Shown here: in pieces, positions 1 to 13,130 of the stretch | Layout of the letters: every line of letters begins with the position of its first letter | Numbering within the stretch: the stretch's first letter is position 1 | Origin: Maea johnstoni | Taxonomy: Eukaryota > Annelida > Polychaeta > Spionida > Magelonidae | Length of the DNA: 64,000 bases | Direction: 5' to 3' | NCBI GenBank assembly: GCA_963942565.1 | Contig: OZ012694.1 | Location: 37,048,714-37,112,713 of the forward strand | Translations under genes and position numbers: made by a program | The notes under the pieces: generated by a model | Database searches by the model: none | What the model was told of the DNA's origin: nothing | The model's input: the letters and a program-made list of their open reading frames with translations, nothing else

Positions 1-370
1 TTTTTATTGTGGCAAGACCATCAAGCCTCAGTAAAAATGGCTCCTCCTGGAGCGATCTCCATGCCTACTTCCGGTTCGTAACCGTATTATACTGGGTCGT
101 GAGCGACCCAGCAATGCAACTCAGCTGATGTATATATTGTCACCTATAATATGCATGAATTTTCACTGGCCGCCATTCTAAACAAGCGACTTTATTCTGA
201 CAACAGCTTAGGTCACATCCCGACGAGATAGAAACTCGAGACCGGGAACTCAGAAGACATTCACTTCTCTTCACAAAATAGTTTTAATGAGTCTTTCAGT
301 TGCAGAAAGACTATAGACATCCCTCCACAACGCTGCACATTTATATAGCGACCAAGCCAAACTGCTCGGA

Positions 371-441
371 GATCCAGCGGAGAATCGAACCTGCGAACTC
401 ACACCTGGGAGCCAGGCATCGTAACCACTAGCCCAGGGCGG
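371..441 (-). repeat. tRNA-like head of a SINE-like repeat (copy A)
   Basis: Read on the minus strand this has an RNA polymerase III A box (TGGGCTAGTGG, about 426-436) and a B box (AGGTTCGATTC, about 382-392) at normal tRNA spacing. An anticodon-arm-like hairpin lies between them. The acceptor arm does not pair, so it is a tRNA-derived sequence and not a functional tRNA. The following 200-300 bases on the minus strand (towards position 60), including a TATATAAAT and an AATAAA, could be the SINE body. An exact family was not recognised. Confidence 0.5.
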
Positions 442-459
442 ATACCTTACCAAACGCAT

Positions 460-1004
460 GCATGATCAACTTGTAGTCTAAATTTCAAGTAATTGAGAGT
501 CTGGATTTTTTTCCCAAGAAAACAACACATGCATATATGTTATCTAAGTGGTGCAATATGATATCAAAGTACCCACTTAAATTGATAACGCTATCACTAT
601 TCAAGAAATATGATTTAAAAGCCTATAAAATGATATATGGCTGTTGTATTCCAATGTTTCAGTTTACAGATATTCAACTCTCTAAGATGATGCGGGATCG
701 AGTAGGTTTGTACCGTAAATTTATAACCACTCAAAGCCTGTACGTTTTGCAAAATTTCACAAGACATAAGTAATGGACAAGGAATCATACGAGAGACATG
801 CGGGTGACAATATTTATTACTAGCAAACGACATTTATCATATGGTAATAAATTAACCAATAAATGGCGGCAATGTTGCAACGTTGGACATGTTGAAAATA
901 CCAACCCTTAATCGTGCTATCTTTCTATTTTTCTTTATATTCTACTATTTTCTAATGTTAGATTGTATACATTCATAGTTTATACAAAATAGGAACAATA
1001 CATA
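460..1004. other. 3' flank of GT31 copy 1
   Basis: AT-rich sequence with no supportable gene. It is almost identical to 27250-27793 in the second duplication copy. Small open frames here are not conserved in a coding manner. The minus strand carries an AATAAA (about 813-818) that could serve the GT31 transcript, but this is weak. Confidence 0.5.
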
Positions 1005-2036
1005 TCATACGTATCTCTTCCGCCATTGATCTAGCAAAATCTTTGCTGTGTTTGGTGACCAATCATGATGGCTGATAACTTGGGAGCAGAATCTGTTGTG
1101 ATGAGTTAAAGTGGTGTTAACGAGCAGTGCTAGGTATCCTAGATAGCAGTCATCAGGCCAGACTAATGGAACAGCACAGCTCAAATAGTAAAACTTCTCA
1201 ATGATATCTACACTGAGAACCACGGAAGCTCCGGAAATGTACGGGGCATACGTCTTTGGATTATTCACAAATGGCACCTCCGATTCGAAAGGCCATTTTC
1301 CACCATGAAATATAGGATTACCAGGGGCCAGGCAGCCTAGATAAATATCAAGGTTATTGAGATTCACCAACTCTTCATCTAGTTTGAAGACATCTAGCAT
1401 GCAGTCATCCATATTTCTGACTACAAATCTGGCTTGTGGGCAATCTGTCACGACCCATCGGAAAGCTAGCACCGTTTTTATAGTCAGGTTATGATAAGAG
1501 TCAATGAAGTCAAGTTGTAGAATGTCATTATATGTACGACTTTCATTGAGAACTGCTGCAGCGTATTCTCCAACACCCACCTCTTTTCCTATAACAAAGA
1601 CAAGGTCCAGGGTTCTGTTCTCTATCCTGCTTATGTTTCCATAGGTTTCACGTACTGACATCCTCACGTCAAAGTTCTGGATGGCACCCAGGACAAGAAC
1701 AAGGTAATCCACTGCTTGATTGTGTGTACAGGGTCCTGATGGATGCTCAATAACTCCATAGGTATCGATCTCTTCATGACTTAGTGATGCATCAAAAAAC
1801 TCTCGTGGCATGCCGAATCTTTTGGTTGCACTCATCCTGTCTGCAGTAATGTTTGGAAAGGATGGATTGGTTCTGTTAATACAGGAACAGTTTAGTGATG
1901 GCTTTTCTTCGTGATACGTTCGATATGGATAAGCTGTGATTCTATCCAGGAGATCAGAGATCCCTGCTCTATAGTAATTTACAATCACAATTCCTATCAC
2001 TAGACAAATGATGGCTAATACCTGTCGAGTTGCCAT
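1005..2036 (-). CDS. GT31-like beta-1,3-galactosyltransferase, copy 1 (intronless)
   Basis: 343 residues with a type II membrane layout: short N-terminal tail, one hydrophobic anchor (about residues 5-21), a stem, then a lumenal domain. Family 31 (beta-1,3-galactosyl/N-acetylglucosaminyltransferase) motifs are in order: RMSVRETYG near 125-133, LDLVFVIG near 143-150, YNDILQLDFIDSYHNLT near 169-185, CPQARFVVRNMDD near 199-211, YAPYISG near 263-269 and WPDDCYLG near 293-300. Proteins of this family add sugars to glycans in the Golgi from UDP-sugar; the substrate here cannot be read. The usual DDD metal-binding motif is DDC at 210-212, so activity is uncertain. Eight N-X-S/T sequons are present. 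The start has a strong Kozak context (GCCATGG) and an in-frame stop just upstream. No introns interrupt the frame. Confidence 0.88.
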   Translation of the reverse strand: MATRQVLAIICLVIGIVIVNYYRAGISDLLDRITAYPYRTYHEEKPSLNCSCINRTNPSFPNITADRMSATKRFGMPREFFDASLSHEEIDTYGVIEHPSGPCTHNQAVDYLVLVLGAIQNFDVRMSVRETYGNISRIENRTLDLVFVIGKEVGVGEYAAAVLNESRTYNDILQLDFIDSYHNLTIKTVLAFRWVVTDCPQARFVVRNMDDCMLDVFKLDEELVNLNNLDIYLGCLAPGNPIFHGGKWPFESEVPFVNNPKTYAPYISGASVVLSVDIIEKFYYLSCAVPLVWPDDCYLGYLALLVNTTLTHHNRFCSQVISHHDWSPNTAKILLDQWRKRYV

Positions 2037-3988
<1,952 letters not shown>

Positions 3989-4289
3989 TTAGAATCGCCT
4001 CCTTCTGTTCTAGATGTATAAAAGGGGAAGATTTATGAAACAACGCTCTTACTATTACAATAATTATGCATTTTTTTTTCATTTCGTATAATTGGTAAAC
4101 ATAAATTTAGACATAAGTGTCAGCCAATAGGAATCTTTCATATCTCTCATCATCAGGATCAGCCGACCAAGTGCATAGCCAGCGTGTTTTCTGAATACTT
4201 CTCCCGAGACGAACGTAGGCTAGAGGCAGCTCATGCTTTAAGGATTGAGATCAAACCAGACAGCTGTGTTGGAAACCCCAGAGTAGGTT

Positions 4290-6430
4290 GAGATTCACCA
4301 TGAAATGATTTTTTAATATTAATAAATGATTTCTTAATATTAATGAATGATTTCCTTATATTAATAAATGTTGAGCATTTTTTAATATTGATAAATGGTT
4401 TTCTATATTAAGAAATTATTTATTAATATCAATAAATGAGCGCCATCTTTTGTTTGCTCGAGGTGTTTTTACATGTGAAATAATGAATACCCCCTACACG
4501 AGCTTAGAATAAGCGGGAAAATTTGACCTTGTTGTCTGTCAGATGTCAAATTCAATTGTATATTTGATCTCTTTTCCATCTCGATATTGTATGTGGATAA
4601 TATACATTATTTTGATGAAAAGATACATTGTAACGGTTGTCATCTGAGTATAGAGTGGTCTCCCAGGATGGACACCCAACGATTTTACAATTTTCAATTT
4701 TTGGCACCAAGTTTCAAAATTCTGGTTAAGACAATACTGAAGTATACGTATTTATTTGTAAACTTAATCATATGAACTAAATTCTCAAATATAATGCACG
4801 ACTCCCTATCTGCCATTTTGAAGCAACTGCCATGTGCCAGGGAGTATTCATTACATCATAAAGAATTGAATATTTAAAGGTTTCTCCAATATATGTCACT
4901 TATTTACTAAAACTAATGAATGGTTTATTAATATTAATAAATGATTTTCTAATATCAATAAATCATAGCATGTATCTATATTAAGAAATGATTCATTATT
5001 ATTAAGAAATGATTTATTAGTATTAAGAAATGAGTTATCAATATAAAGAAATACAGAGCATTTCTTAATATTAATAAATCATTTCTTAATATAAATAAAT
5101 AAATTATTAATATTAATAAATACCGTGAAGTATTAATGTTTTATTATTATTAATAAATGCTCTTTTTGTCCACTTTGGCTTTCAACTGAGGCATTTATTG
5201 ATATTAATAAATGAGCACCATATTTTGTTTGCTCAGGGAGTCTTTACATGTAAAATAAGGATTACCCCCTACACGTGCTTAGTATTAGCGGGAAAATTTG
5301 ACCTTGTCGTCCGTTAGATGTCAATTTCAAGCACATATTTGATCTTTGATCCATCTCAATATGATTCCCATGGCATTGTATGTGGATAATTTACCTTATT
5401 TGACGAATAAATCCATGTCAATTGTTGTGATCTGAGTATCTAGTGATTACCCTTAAAAATTAGGTCACCAAAGATTTTGTTCACCCTTTACTTGAAAATG
5501 AGAGTCTACCATATGAGCATTCATGTCTTTGGTAAGGTGTAAGGTCCTACCTCAACAGGGGATCAGCACGAAGAGTATTTTAAAAACATGTTTGAATGTT
5601 CCCATTAGCCTCAAAATTACTAACAGCACATGCTTTACATAGTAAATGCTGATTTTCAGGTCCTGTCAGAATTCAAGGTACCTGAGAAATGACCTTGGCC
5701 TAGAGGGGGTTCATATCTGTCATATTCTAAAATACTGGCCTCAAAGACTGCATCGTTATTCACTTTCAGCCAAAAATCGAAACACGTCCAGATATGTTCT
5801 TGAAAGGTGCAACATTACCTCAAAATAGCCACTTACGGATAAGTAATTCCGCAACTATGAGATGTAACCTTTACAATAGCATAATTGCCGTTGTCTTAAT
5901 CAAACTTAGTTTTCAGATATTCAAGTTTTAAAAATGACCCGCGTATCGAGTAGGGTTCTACCTTAACAAATCATTTCTTAATATTTATTATTCATTTCTT
6001 AATATTCATAAATTATTTCTTGATATCCATTAATTAATTATTAATATTAATAAATGCAATGATTTTTTAATATTAAGAAATGATTTATCAATATTAAGAA
6101 ATGATTTATCAATATTAAGAAATGATTTATCAATATCAAGGAATGGAAATGATTTATTAATATTAATAAATGATTCATTGATATTATTTAATGATTTATT
6201 AATATTATTTAATGATTTATCAATATTGATAAATATTTATTAATATTAATAAATATCTATCAATTTCAAAAAATATTCATTAGTATTGATAAATATCTAT
6301 TAATATTAATAAATATTTATTGATGTTAATAAATATTTATTGAAATTAATAAATCATTAATTGATATTAATAAATGATCTATTAATATTGATAAATCATT
6401 TATTGATATTAATGAATGCTCATTTTGTCA
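4290..6430. repeat. Arrays of a 20-bp palindrome, three blocks (copy A)
   Basis: Blocks at about 4301-4436, 4905-5220 and 5965-6418 are made of variants of ATTTATTAATATTAATAAAT, a perfect palindrome, separated by short GATT or similar linkers. Variants such as TTTCTTAATATTAATAAA and TTTATCAATATTGATAAA are interspersed. The sequence between the blocks is also duplicated: 4429-4620 resembles 5211-5400 (shared GCGGGAAAATTTGACCTTG core). No gene seen. Confidence 0.85.
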
Positions 6431-7351
6431 TTTTGTTTCAGTTAGATGAGTTTCCTACAGAAATAGCATTAGTAAGGAAACCAAATTCAAGACAACCCTG
6501 AATGGTTCTTTTGTATTAAATAGTAAATGCCCTTAATGCGTATATGTATATACATATAAAGCCTTCAAGTTTCAGACAAGACTCATTAAACCTACAGTTT
6601 GTTTATGATTATTGCTAGCATAGGTAGGCAACCACAGCCGAATATTGTGTGAAAGCTCAAAATCTCTCTTTCAAAATATTGTCAACCATATCAAAAACCA
6701 TACTTTAAAGATCAGCTCATTTTTATTAAAACAATCTTAAAAGGTTCATTTTTAGTTTGACAATTATCATTTAAGCTCAACTGCCATTCAAGTCTCCTGT
6801 ACCGGTATCCGAGTGAATGTCTTCAGGTATCCAGTCACTCACTTACGTACAATCAAGGCAAAGAGAGGATGGCTTAGAACCTGTTTGTAGGGAACATTAA
6901 GTTAATCTAATGGGCCAGCATTTGGAAAAGGAAATTGACGTGAGGGAATGGAAAAGCATTATATTAGTTTTTATTTAAGGATATACCCGCATGTCTGCAA
7001 ATCAACACATCTTATTCAAATTCATTTTTCTTATTTCTTAATGCCCACATGGATAGGAAATGTGGTTTACAAAATGTACCCTAGGGGTGGGGATTAGTCA
7101 CAAAAAATGTGACCCCCCCCCCCCCCCCACCACCATTCAACTGTCAAGGATTCAAAGGACTAGTGCATAACATATCTTGTTTTCTAGTTTTTTATATAAT
7201 GGTATTCGGTTTATAGTCTTGTATCCACCGAAGATCTCCCACCACACTATAGATTTTTTTTTCTAGTTTTCAATATATTCTACACCTGTAACCTATTTTT
7301 TATTGTAAGATTTAATATGCGCATAGTTTAAACAAAAAGAAACATAACATA
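6431..7351. other. 3' flank of GT31 copy 2
   Basis: No gene seen. Homologous to about 38566-39568 in copy B. Contains a poly-C run at about 7113-7128, matched by a longer one at 39323-39342. Confidence 0.6.
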
Positions 7352-8383
7352 TTACATGTATCTCTTCTGCCATCCATCTCGCAATATCTTTGCGGTGTTT
7401 GAAGACCAAGTATGATGACTGATAACTTGGGAGCAGAATCTGTTGTGACGAGTTAAAGTGGTATTAACGAGCAGTGCTAGGTATCCTAGATAGCAGTCAT
7501 CAGGCCAGACTAATGGAACAGCACAGCTCAAATAGTAAAACTTCTCAATGATATCTACACTGAGAACCATGGAATGTCCGAAAATGTACGGGGCATATGT
7601 CGTTGGATTATTCACAAAAGGCACCTCCGATTTGAAAGGCCATTTTCCACCATGAAATATAGAATTACCAGGGGCCAGGCAGCCTAGATAGATATCAAGG
7701 TTATTGAGATTCACCAACTCTTCATCTAGTTTGAAGACATCTAGCAAGGTGTCATCCATATTTCTTACTACAAACCTTGCTTGTGGGCATTCTGCCACGA
7801 CCCATCGGAAAGCAAGCACCGTTTTAACAGTCAGGTTTTGATAAGAGTCAATGAAGTCAAGTTGTAGAATGTCATTATATATGCGACTTTCATTATGAAC
7901 TGCTGCAGCGTATTCTCCAACACCCACCTCTTTTCCCATGACAAAGACAAGGTCCAAGGTTCTGTTCTCTATCCTGCTTATGTTTCCATAGGTTTCACGT
8001 ATTGACATCCTCACGTCCAAATTCCTGACAGCACCAAGAACAAGAACCAGATAATCCACTGCTTGATGTTGTGTACAGGGTCCTGATGGATGCTCAATAA
8101 CTCCATAGGTATCGAGCTCTTCATGACTTATTGTTGCATCAAAAAACTCTGGTGGCATGCCAAACCTTTTGGTTGCACTCATCCTGTCTGCTGTTATGTT
8201 TGGAAAGGATGGATTAGTTTTGTTGATACAGGAACAGTTTAGTGATGGCTTTTCTTCGTGATACGTTCGATATGGATAAGCTGTGATTCTATCCAGGAGA
8301 TCAGAGATCCCTGCTCTATAGTAATTTACAATCACAATTCCTATCACTAGACAAATGATGGCTAATACCTGTTGGGTTGCCAT
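7352..8383 (-). CDS. GT31-like beta-1,3-galactosyltransferase, copy 2 (intronless)
   Basis: 343-residue paralogue of the gene at 1005-2036 with the same layout: N-terminal anchor about residues 5-21, sequon-rich stem, then GT31 motifs RMSIRETYG, LDLVFVMG, YNDILQLDFIDSYQNLT, CPQARFVVRNMDD and WPDDCYLG. The DDD motif is DDT here, again without the third acidic residue. Distinguishing changes from copy 1 include KTN for RTN near 54-56, DATISHEELD near 82-91, VHNES near 162-166 and a LRDGWQKRYM end. The Kozak context GCCATGG is kept. The upstream flank keeps about 95 bases (8521-8620) that copies 1 and 3 lack. It lies head-to-tail with copy 1 on the same strand. No frame damage, so probably functional as a gene even if the catalysis is altered. 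Confidence 0.88.
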   Translation of the reverse strand: MATQQVLAIICLVIGIVIVNYYRAGISDLLDRITAYPYRTYHEEKPSLNCSCINKTNPSFPNITADRMSATKRFGMPPEFFDATISHEELDTYGVIEHPSGPCTQHQAVDYLVLVLGAVRNLDVRMSIRETYGNISRIENRTLDLVFVMGKEVGVGEYAAAVHNESRIYNDILQLDFIDSYQNLTVKTVLAFRWVVAECPQARFVVRNMDDTLLDVFKLDEELVNLNNLDIYLGCLAPGNSIFHGGKWPFKSEVPFVNNPTTYAPYIFGHSMVLSVDIIEKFYYLSCAVPLVWPDDCYLGYLALLVNTTLTRHNRFCSQVISHHTWSSNTAKILRDGWQKRYM

Positions 8384-8800
8384 GGCGTCTCTCTGGCATT
8401 AGTGCAGCAAGGATGCAAATTATACCAATAGTGATATTGATGGAACATCTCTGCTGTGCAGTCAAGGCAGTTATGCCCATTAGGCCTGACAGCTTATTTC
8501 AATGTTTCTTGTATCTGCCAAACGTAAGTGTGGGTGCGTTTACCTTAAATTGCTTCTCATGATTAGCAAGCACATTTTAACCATTTGGTAATGGTTTACC
8601 CCCACTAGTAATAGTGTCAAATAGTAGTTTAAACAATTATTCATCTAACTGCCTTATAGAACTGATGTCTCGCGGCCACACATTGATGAGGAAAAACAAA
8701 TAAGGAGTTTTATTTGGTTTATTTTTTGCGTCTGTGGGCCGTAAGCGACCTAGGGCCGTAAGAGGTTTGAGCAAAAACAGAGACGTTTTATTGCTATCCT
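8384..8800. other. 5' flank of GT31 copy 2
   Basis: Matches 2037-2362 apart from about 95 extra bases, then runs into the assembly gap. It probably holds the promoter of copy 2. The gap may hide sequence homologous to about 2363-3765. Confidence 0.6.
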
Positions 8801-9000
8801 NNNNNNNNNNNNNNNNNNNNNNNNNNNNNNNNNNNNNNNNNNNNNNNNNNNNNNNNNNNNNNNNNNNNNNNNNNNNNNNNNNNNNNNNNNNNNNNNNNNN
8901 NNNNNNNNNNNNNNNNNNNNNNNNNNNNNNNNNNNNNNNNNNNNNNNNNNNNNNNNNNNNNNNNNNNNNNNNNNNNNNNNNNNNNNNNNNNNNNNNNNNN
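8801..9000. other. Assembly gap (200 N)
   Basis: Exactly 200 N, probably a standard-size gap whose true length is unknown. It is followed directly by an (AT)n tract, the likely cause of the assembly break. Confidence 0.99.
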
Positions 9001-9904
<904 letters not shown>

Positions 9905-9913
9905 AGCTTACGT
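9905..9913. repeat. Target-site duplication of foldback element 1, left
   Basis: AGCTTACGT, repeated exactly at 20613-20621 on the far side of the element. Confidence 0.85.
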
Positions 9914-10054
9914 GGTATCAGGACAGTATCCCCAAGGACAAAACCCTCCCGGACAAAATCCCCCCCTTCCAATATCCCCCCCGGACAATATCCCCCCGGA
10001 TGATATCTCTAGTAAAACATGTGTTTGTAAATTTTTTTTTTTAAATTCCAATGT

Positions 10055-10088
10055 TTTAAATTATCCTAAAACATGTGTAAGTAAAAAA
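10055..10088. repeat. Candidate LINE target-site duplication, left
   Basis: 34 bases repeated exactly at 19920-19953, on either side of the LINE. The foldback inner domain contains similar repeats, so this could be two neighbouring repeat units instead; the exact identity favours a duplication made on insertion. Confidence 0.6.
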
Positions 10089-10114
10089 TAATTCAAAAAA
10101 TTACAGTGAATCAA

Positions 10115-10122
10115 TGACGTCA
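10115..10122 (+). promoter_or_regulatory. CRE-like palindrome TGACGTCA
   Basis: A perfect CREB/ATF consensus 10 bases before the ORF1 start codon, inside the very short 5' UTR. LINEs need internal promoters, so this is a candidate element of one. One 8-mer proves little. Confidence 0.4.
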
Positions 10123-10131
10123 TGATCCAAG

Positions 10132-13056
10132 ATGGACGCAAGTTTTTTCGCGGAGTTAGAGGCTGACGAGTTTGATGAAGTTTTGAATGCTCTAGACCCA
10201 AGAATTGGGAATGTCTTGCGTGAATTGGAACACCGGAAGGTTAGTGAGGTGAATAGCGAAATGGTTGCGAACTTTAACATCAAGGAGATGGCCGAAACGA
10301 GAACAACCTTGTTCAGGATCGCCATGGATAGAGTGGACCATTGTCTAAGTCAAGTCGCCAAAGCCCGCGACAGCGATGGCCTAATCCTAGATGCGAGAGA
10401 CGAGGGAATCGTAATGAAAGCGGACAAGTTGTTCAGAAGATTGGACCCTTCAGTAATGATCAATAGGAAGTGCCCGAAAAAATTAGCTAACGACATTCTA
10501 GAGCTGATGATGTTTGATTGTGGCGGGAGATCGGACATGCCGACGGGGATGCTACGGACCGTTCCAGCTACGAGTAGCGGGCTCAGCTATGGCGTTACAC
10601 CAGACGACATAATATGCCTGAAACGGGTGGCAGGGATCATACTGGCTGATGCGAGGGATAACGGAGTGTGCGAAGATGCAGAGGAAAATGTCGAGTGTGT
10701 GACAGGAGGATTTGCGGCTGATTCGAAATGCGACAATACTAAGGCGAGAGGTGAGAATGATGAGTGTGTGACGGAGTCAAAAAGTGAAACGGAGCCAGGA
10801 CTGAATGATCACAGTGGGGATGAACAGGATAGTAGTGAAGTGGAGATGAGTGATCTAGCTACGACAGATATCCAGAACAGTGCGAATGAAGACCCGAATG
10901 TAGGGAGCATTCTGGATAACACGGGAGATAGTGACAACAGTATTGAGAGTGAGAACAGTGATACCGAGATAATGGACAGTAGCCCGGTCTCGGGAGAAGG
11001 CCAAACGGTGACGAACAAGGAACAGGGTGAAGAAGTGGAGAACTGTGTAGGGACACACGAGAACATGGAAGTGAACTACAATCAAAATACCACGGAACCA
11101 AATGAATGTGGGGAGAATAGAACAGTGATGAATGAAAGTAAAAATTCGGAGAATGATGTGCAGAATATTGAAGGGGAATTGTTGCCAGCCGTGATGATAG
11201 AGGGCGCAGCAATCTCACCCGAGGTATGTGGCATTCGAAGGTCAGCTCCCTTACTGTGCACCCCAGGGACAGGCAGTAGTCGTAGCACGACCAATGAGAA
11301 CAATGTAGAAAAGCCTCATGAGAAAGAGAACAATAGCGCAAGACGAGAAACCCTTCAACATGCAAAATACCTATCGGCCGACCACCTACGTCACTCTGAG
11401 CCTGGTACTCAACACGTGGGTTCGCCAGTTCGGTCTAGCCATTCAAATAGAACAGAAGAACATTTAGCTGACAACAGTCTTATAGTTAAACTACTTGAAG
11501 TAATCCTGGGTGCTGTGCAACATAGACCGGTGAGAGAGAGTAGTGGTGACTACAGAAGTGGAGATATGGCGGGAAGGCGAGAGTATGAGGAGAGTGAGAA
11601 GAAGCGTGCGAGAGATGACGAAGAGAGGAGACGGCATAACAGAAACCACGACAGTAGGCTGCACCTCCTTGAAGAATGGCGCGAGTCGTACACCAGGCGT
11701 ACCCATGAAACCGAAGATAACATCATGGAGAGAATGCGACGTCTCCAGATGCAGAACGATGAGATGGCGGCAGAGATGAGGCGAATGAGAAGGCATATTC
11801 AAGACCTGGCCCACGCCCGACCGGTCTTCATGACGCCACTACATGACAACACGGCCGGACGAAACCCGATAAGTACCACCATCCCATCCCAAACGTACCC
11901 CAATGAAGAAAGGGCGTACACATGGAGAGCCGATGGTGCGGATGCCGCAGACGACAGGCCGAGGGCGGCGAGTTTCGCTGGGGCGACAGCCCGCAGCAAA
12001 CTCCAGTGTTGTAACCCGACTACCCAACAGAGGCCAGAAGAAAGCTGTAAGATAGTCGGCGAATGGAAGCTGGACCCGAAGCCACAGAGATCCGACCAGA
12101 GGAGGAAAGAGAAAAGGCGTAACAACCCGACCGCCGAGAAAACCTCAACCCCTGCGGAAAGTGCTATCTCGCAGTGGCTGTCGAACGCGAAGAAGGACAG
12201 CGGAGTGAAGGAGGACACACCGAGAGGTCCACCACGGGCTGTACTTGTGACCAGTCCATCTTGGGCCGACGACGATGAGCAGCACGGAGATCTCGACAGT
12301 GAAACACTGTCCCCGACGACAACTGGCAGTGAGGCAGCAGGGGTGCAGACGACACCTGATGCAGAACGACGAGATGGTACGAAGGACCCCGACAACGATG
12401 ATGACTACCAATTCCCCCCTTCCGGCCAGGTTGCAGGCAGTAGCAGACAACAGCTGGGAGCGACGAGCGGACGGAAAGAACAACAGAGAAACAACGGCGG
12501 TGCGAGACCTAAGACAAGAGGTAAGAATGCAGAGAGTGGAGGTGAAAGTAAGGGTGTGAGTCAGAATAACCCGGCGATCGAGCCACGCAATGGTAAGAAG
12601 TCAGGTACCAAAAACACCAAGGGCGGAGTGACATTCGCCAAGGTAGTCACTAGGTCGGGATGGAAGACAGTGCAAACAGGTAAACGTAAATATGATAAGG
12701 TGAGCCCGAAAGCAGCCTTCCCCCTGAAAGGTATCAAGGCTACGGTAAACAGGGACATTTACATGCAAGGGTTATCGGTTGGTGACAGTGAGAGTGAAGA
12801 CGATATTATCGCTAGTGTTAGGGCGTACTGTATTGACAATGGAGTGACACCGGTGTTCATCCGTATTATACCGGTAAGGTATGACTGTACGAGAACGGGG
12901 TGCCGTCTAACGGTGAGCGAAGCTGATTTCGAGAGAGTTATTCTCGACAGTTTCTGGCCGGAAGACATTAGGGTGCGAGAGTGGACGCCAAGACCGAGGG
13001 ACAATAACGGTAACGGGGCAGGTGGCGAGGATCAGCCATCTGATAACGATGAGTAG
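10132..13056 (+). CDS. LINE ORF1: coiled-coil and RRM-like nucleic-acid-binding protein
   Basis: 974 residues. The N-terminal 200 are folded-looking and unrecognised. A long acidic, low-complexity region follows (about 210-400), then a strongly charged coiled coil (about 478-565, rich in RRxEE and MRRLQMQNDEM-like heptads), then a Ser/Gly/Lys-rich linker. The C-terminal domain (about 863-955; GIKATVNRDIYMQGLS through FWPEDIRVREWTPR) matches the RRM-like ORF1 domain common in marine-invertebrate CR1-like LINEs and neighbouring transposons. Such proteins coat element RNA and form the ribonucleoprotein particle. It is long for an ORF1 (often 300-600). The ATG at 10132 follows the short 5' UTR. 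No damage seen. Confidence 0.8.
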   Translation: MDASFFAELEADEFDEVLNALDPRIGNVLRELEHRKVSEVNSEMVANFNIKEMAETRTTLFRIAMDRVDHCLSQVAKARDSDGLILDARDEGIVMKADKLFRRLDPSVMINRKCPKKLANDILELMMFDCGGRSDMPTGMLRTVPATSSGLSYGVTPDDIICLKRVAGIILADARDNGVCEDAEENVECVTGGFAADSKCDNTKARGENDECVTESKSETEPGLNDHSGDEQDSSEVEMSDLATTDIQNSANEDPNVGSILDNTGDSDNSIESENSDTEIMDSSPVSGEGQTVTNKEQGEEVENCVGTHENMEVNYNQNTTEPNECGENRTVMNESKNSENDVQNIEGELLPAVMIEGAAISPEVCGIRRSAPLLCTPGTGSSRSTTNENNVEKPHEKENNSARRETLQHAKYLSADHLRHSEPGTQHVGSPVRSSHSNRTEEHLADNSLIVKLLEVILGAVQHRPVRESSGDYRSGDMAGRREYEESEKKRARDDEERRRHNRNHDSRLHLLEEWRESYTRRTHETEDNIMERMRRLQMQNDEMAAEMRRMRRHIQDLAHARPVFMTPLHDNTAGRNPISTTIPSQTYPNEERAYTWRADGADAADDRPRAASFAGATARSKLQCCNPTTQQRPEESCKIVGEWKLDPKPQRSDQRRKEKRRNNPTAEKTSTPAESAISQWLSNAKKDSGVKEDTPRGPPRAVLVTSPSWADDDEQHGDLDSETLSPTTTGSEAAGVQTTPDAERRDGTKDPDNDDDYQFPPSGQVAGSSRQQLGATSGRKEQQRNNGGARPKTRGKNAESGGESKGVSQNNPAIEPRNGKKSGTKNTKGGVTFAKVVTRSGWKTVQTGKRKYDKVSPKAAFPLKGIKATVNRDIYMQGLSVGDSESEDDIIASVRAYCIDNGVTPVFIRIIPVRYDCTRTGCRLTVSEADFERVILDSFWPEDIRVREWTPRPRDNNGNGAGGEDQPSDNDE

Positions 13057-13130
13057 CCGCGTTCACGTTACTCGAGCGTAGAACACAGGTGCGGAGTACG
13101 CACCAGTCTACAAGGGTGAAGTATGACCAA

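Noticed and set aside
371-441. Functional tRNA gene on the minus strand
   Set aside because: A and B boxes are present but the acceptor stem does not pair; better read as a SINE head.
537-773. 78-residue frame downstream of GT31 copies 1 and 3
   Set aside because: Its conservation is explained by the recent duplication; no domain or start support.
10859-12559. Many minus-strand and alternate-frame ORFs across LINE ORF1
   Set aside because: Shadows of a biased-composition gene; the plus-strand frame has the recognisable domain.
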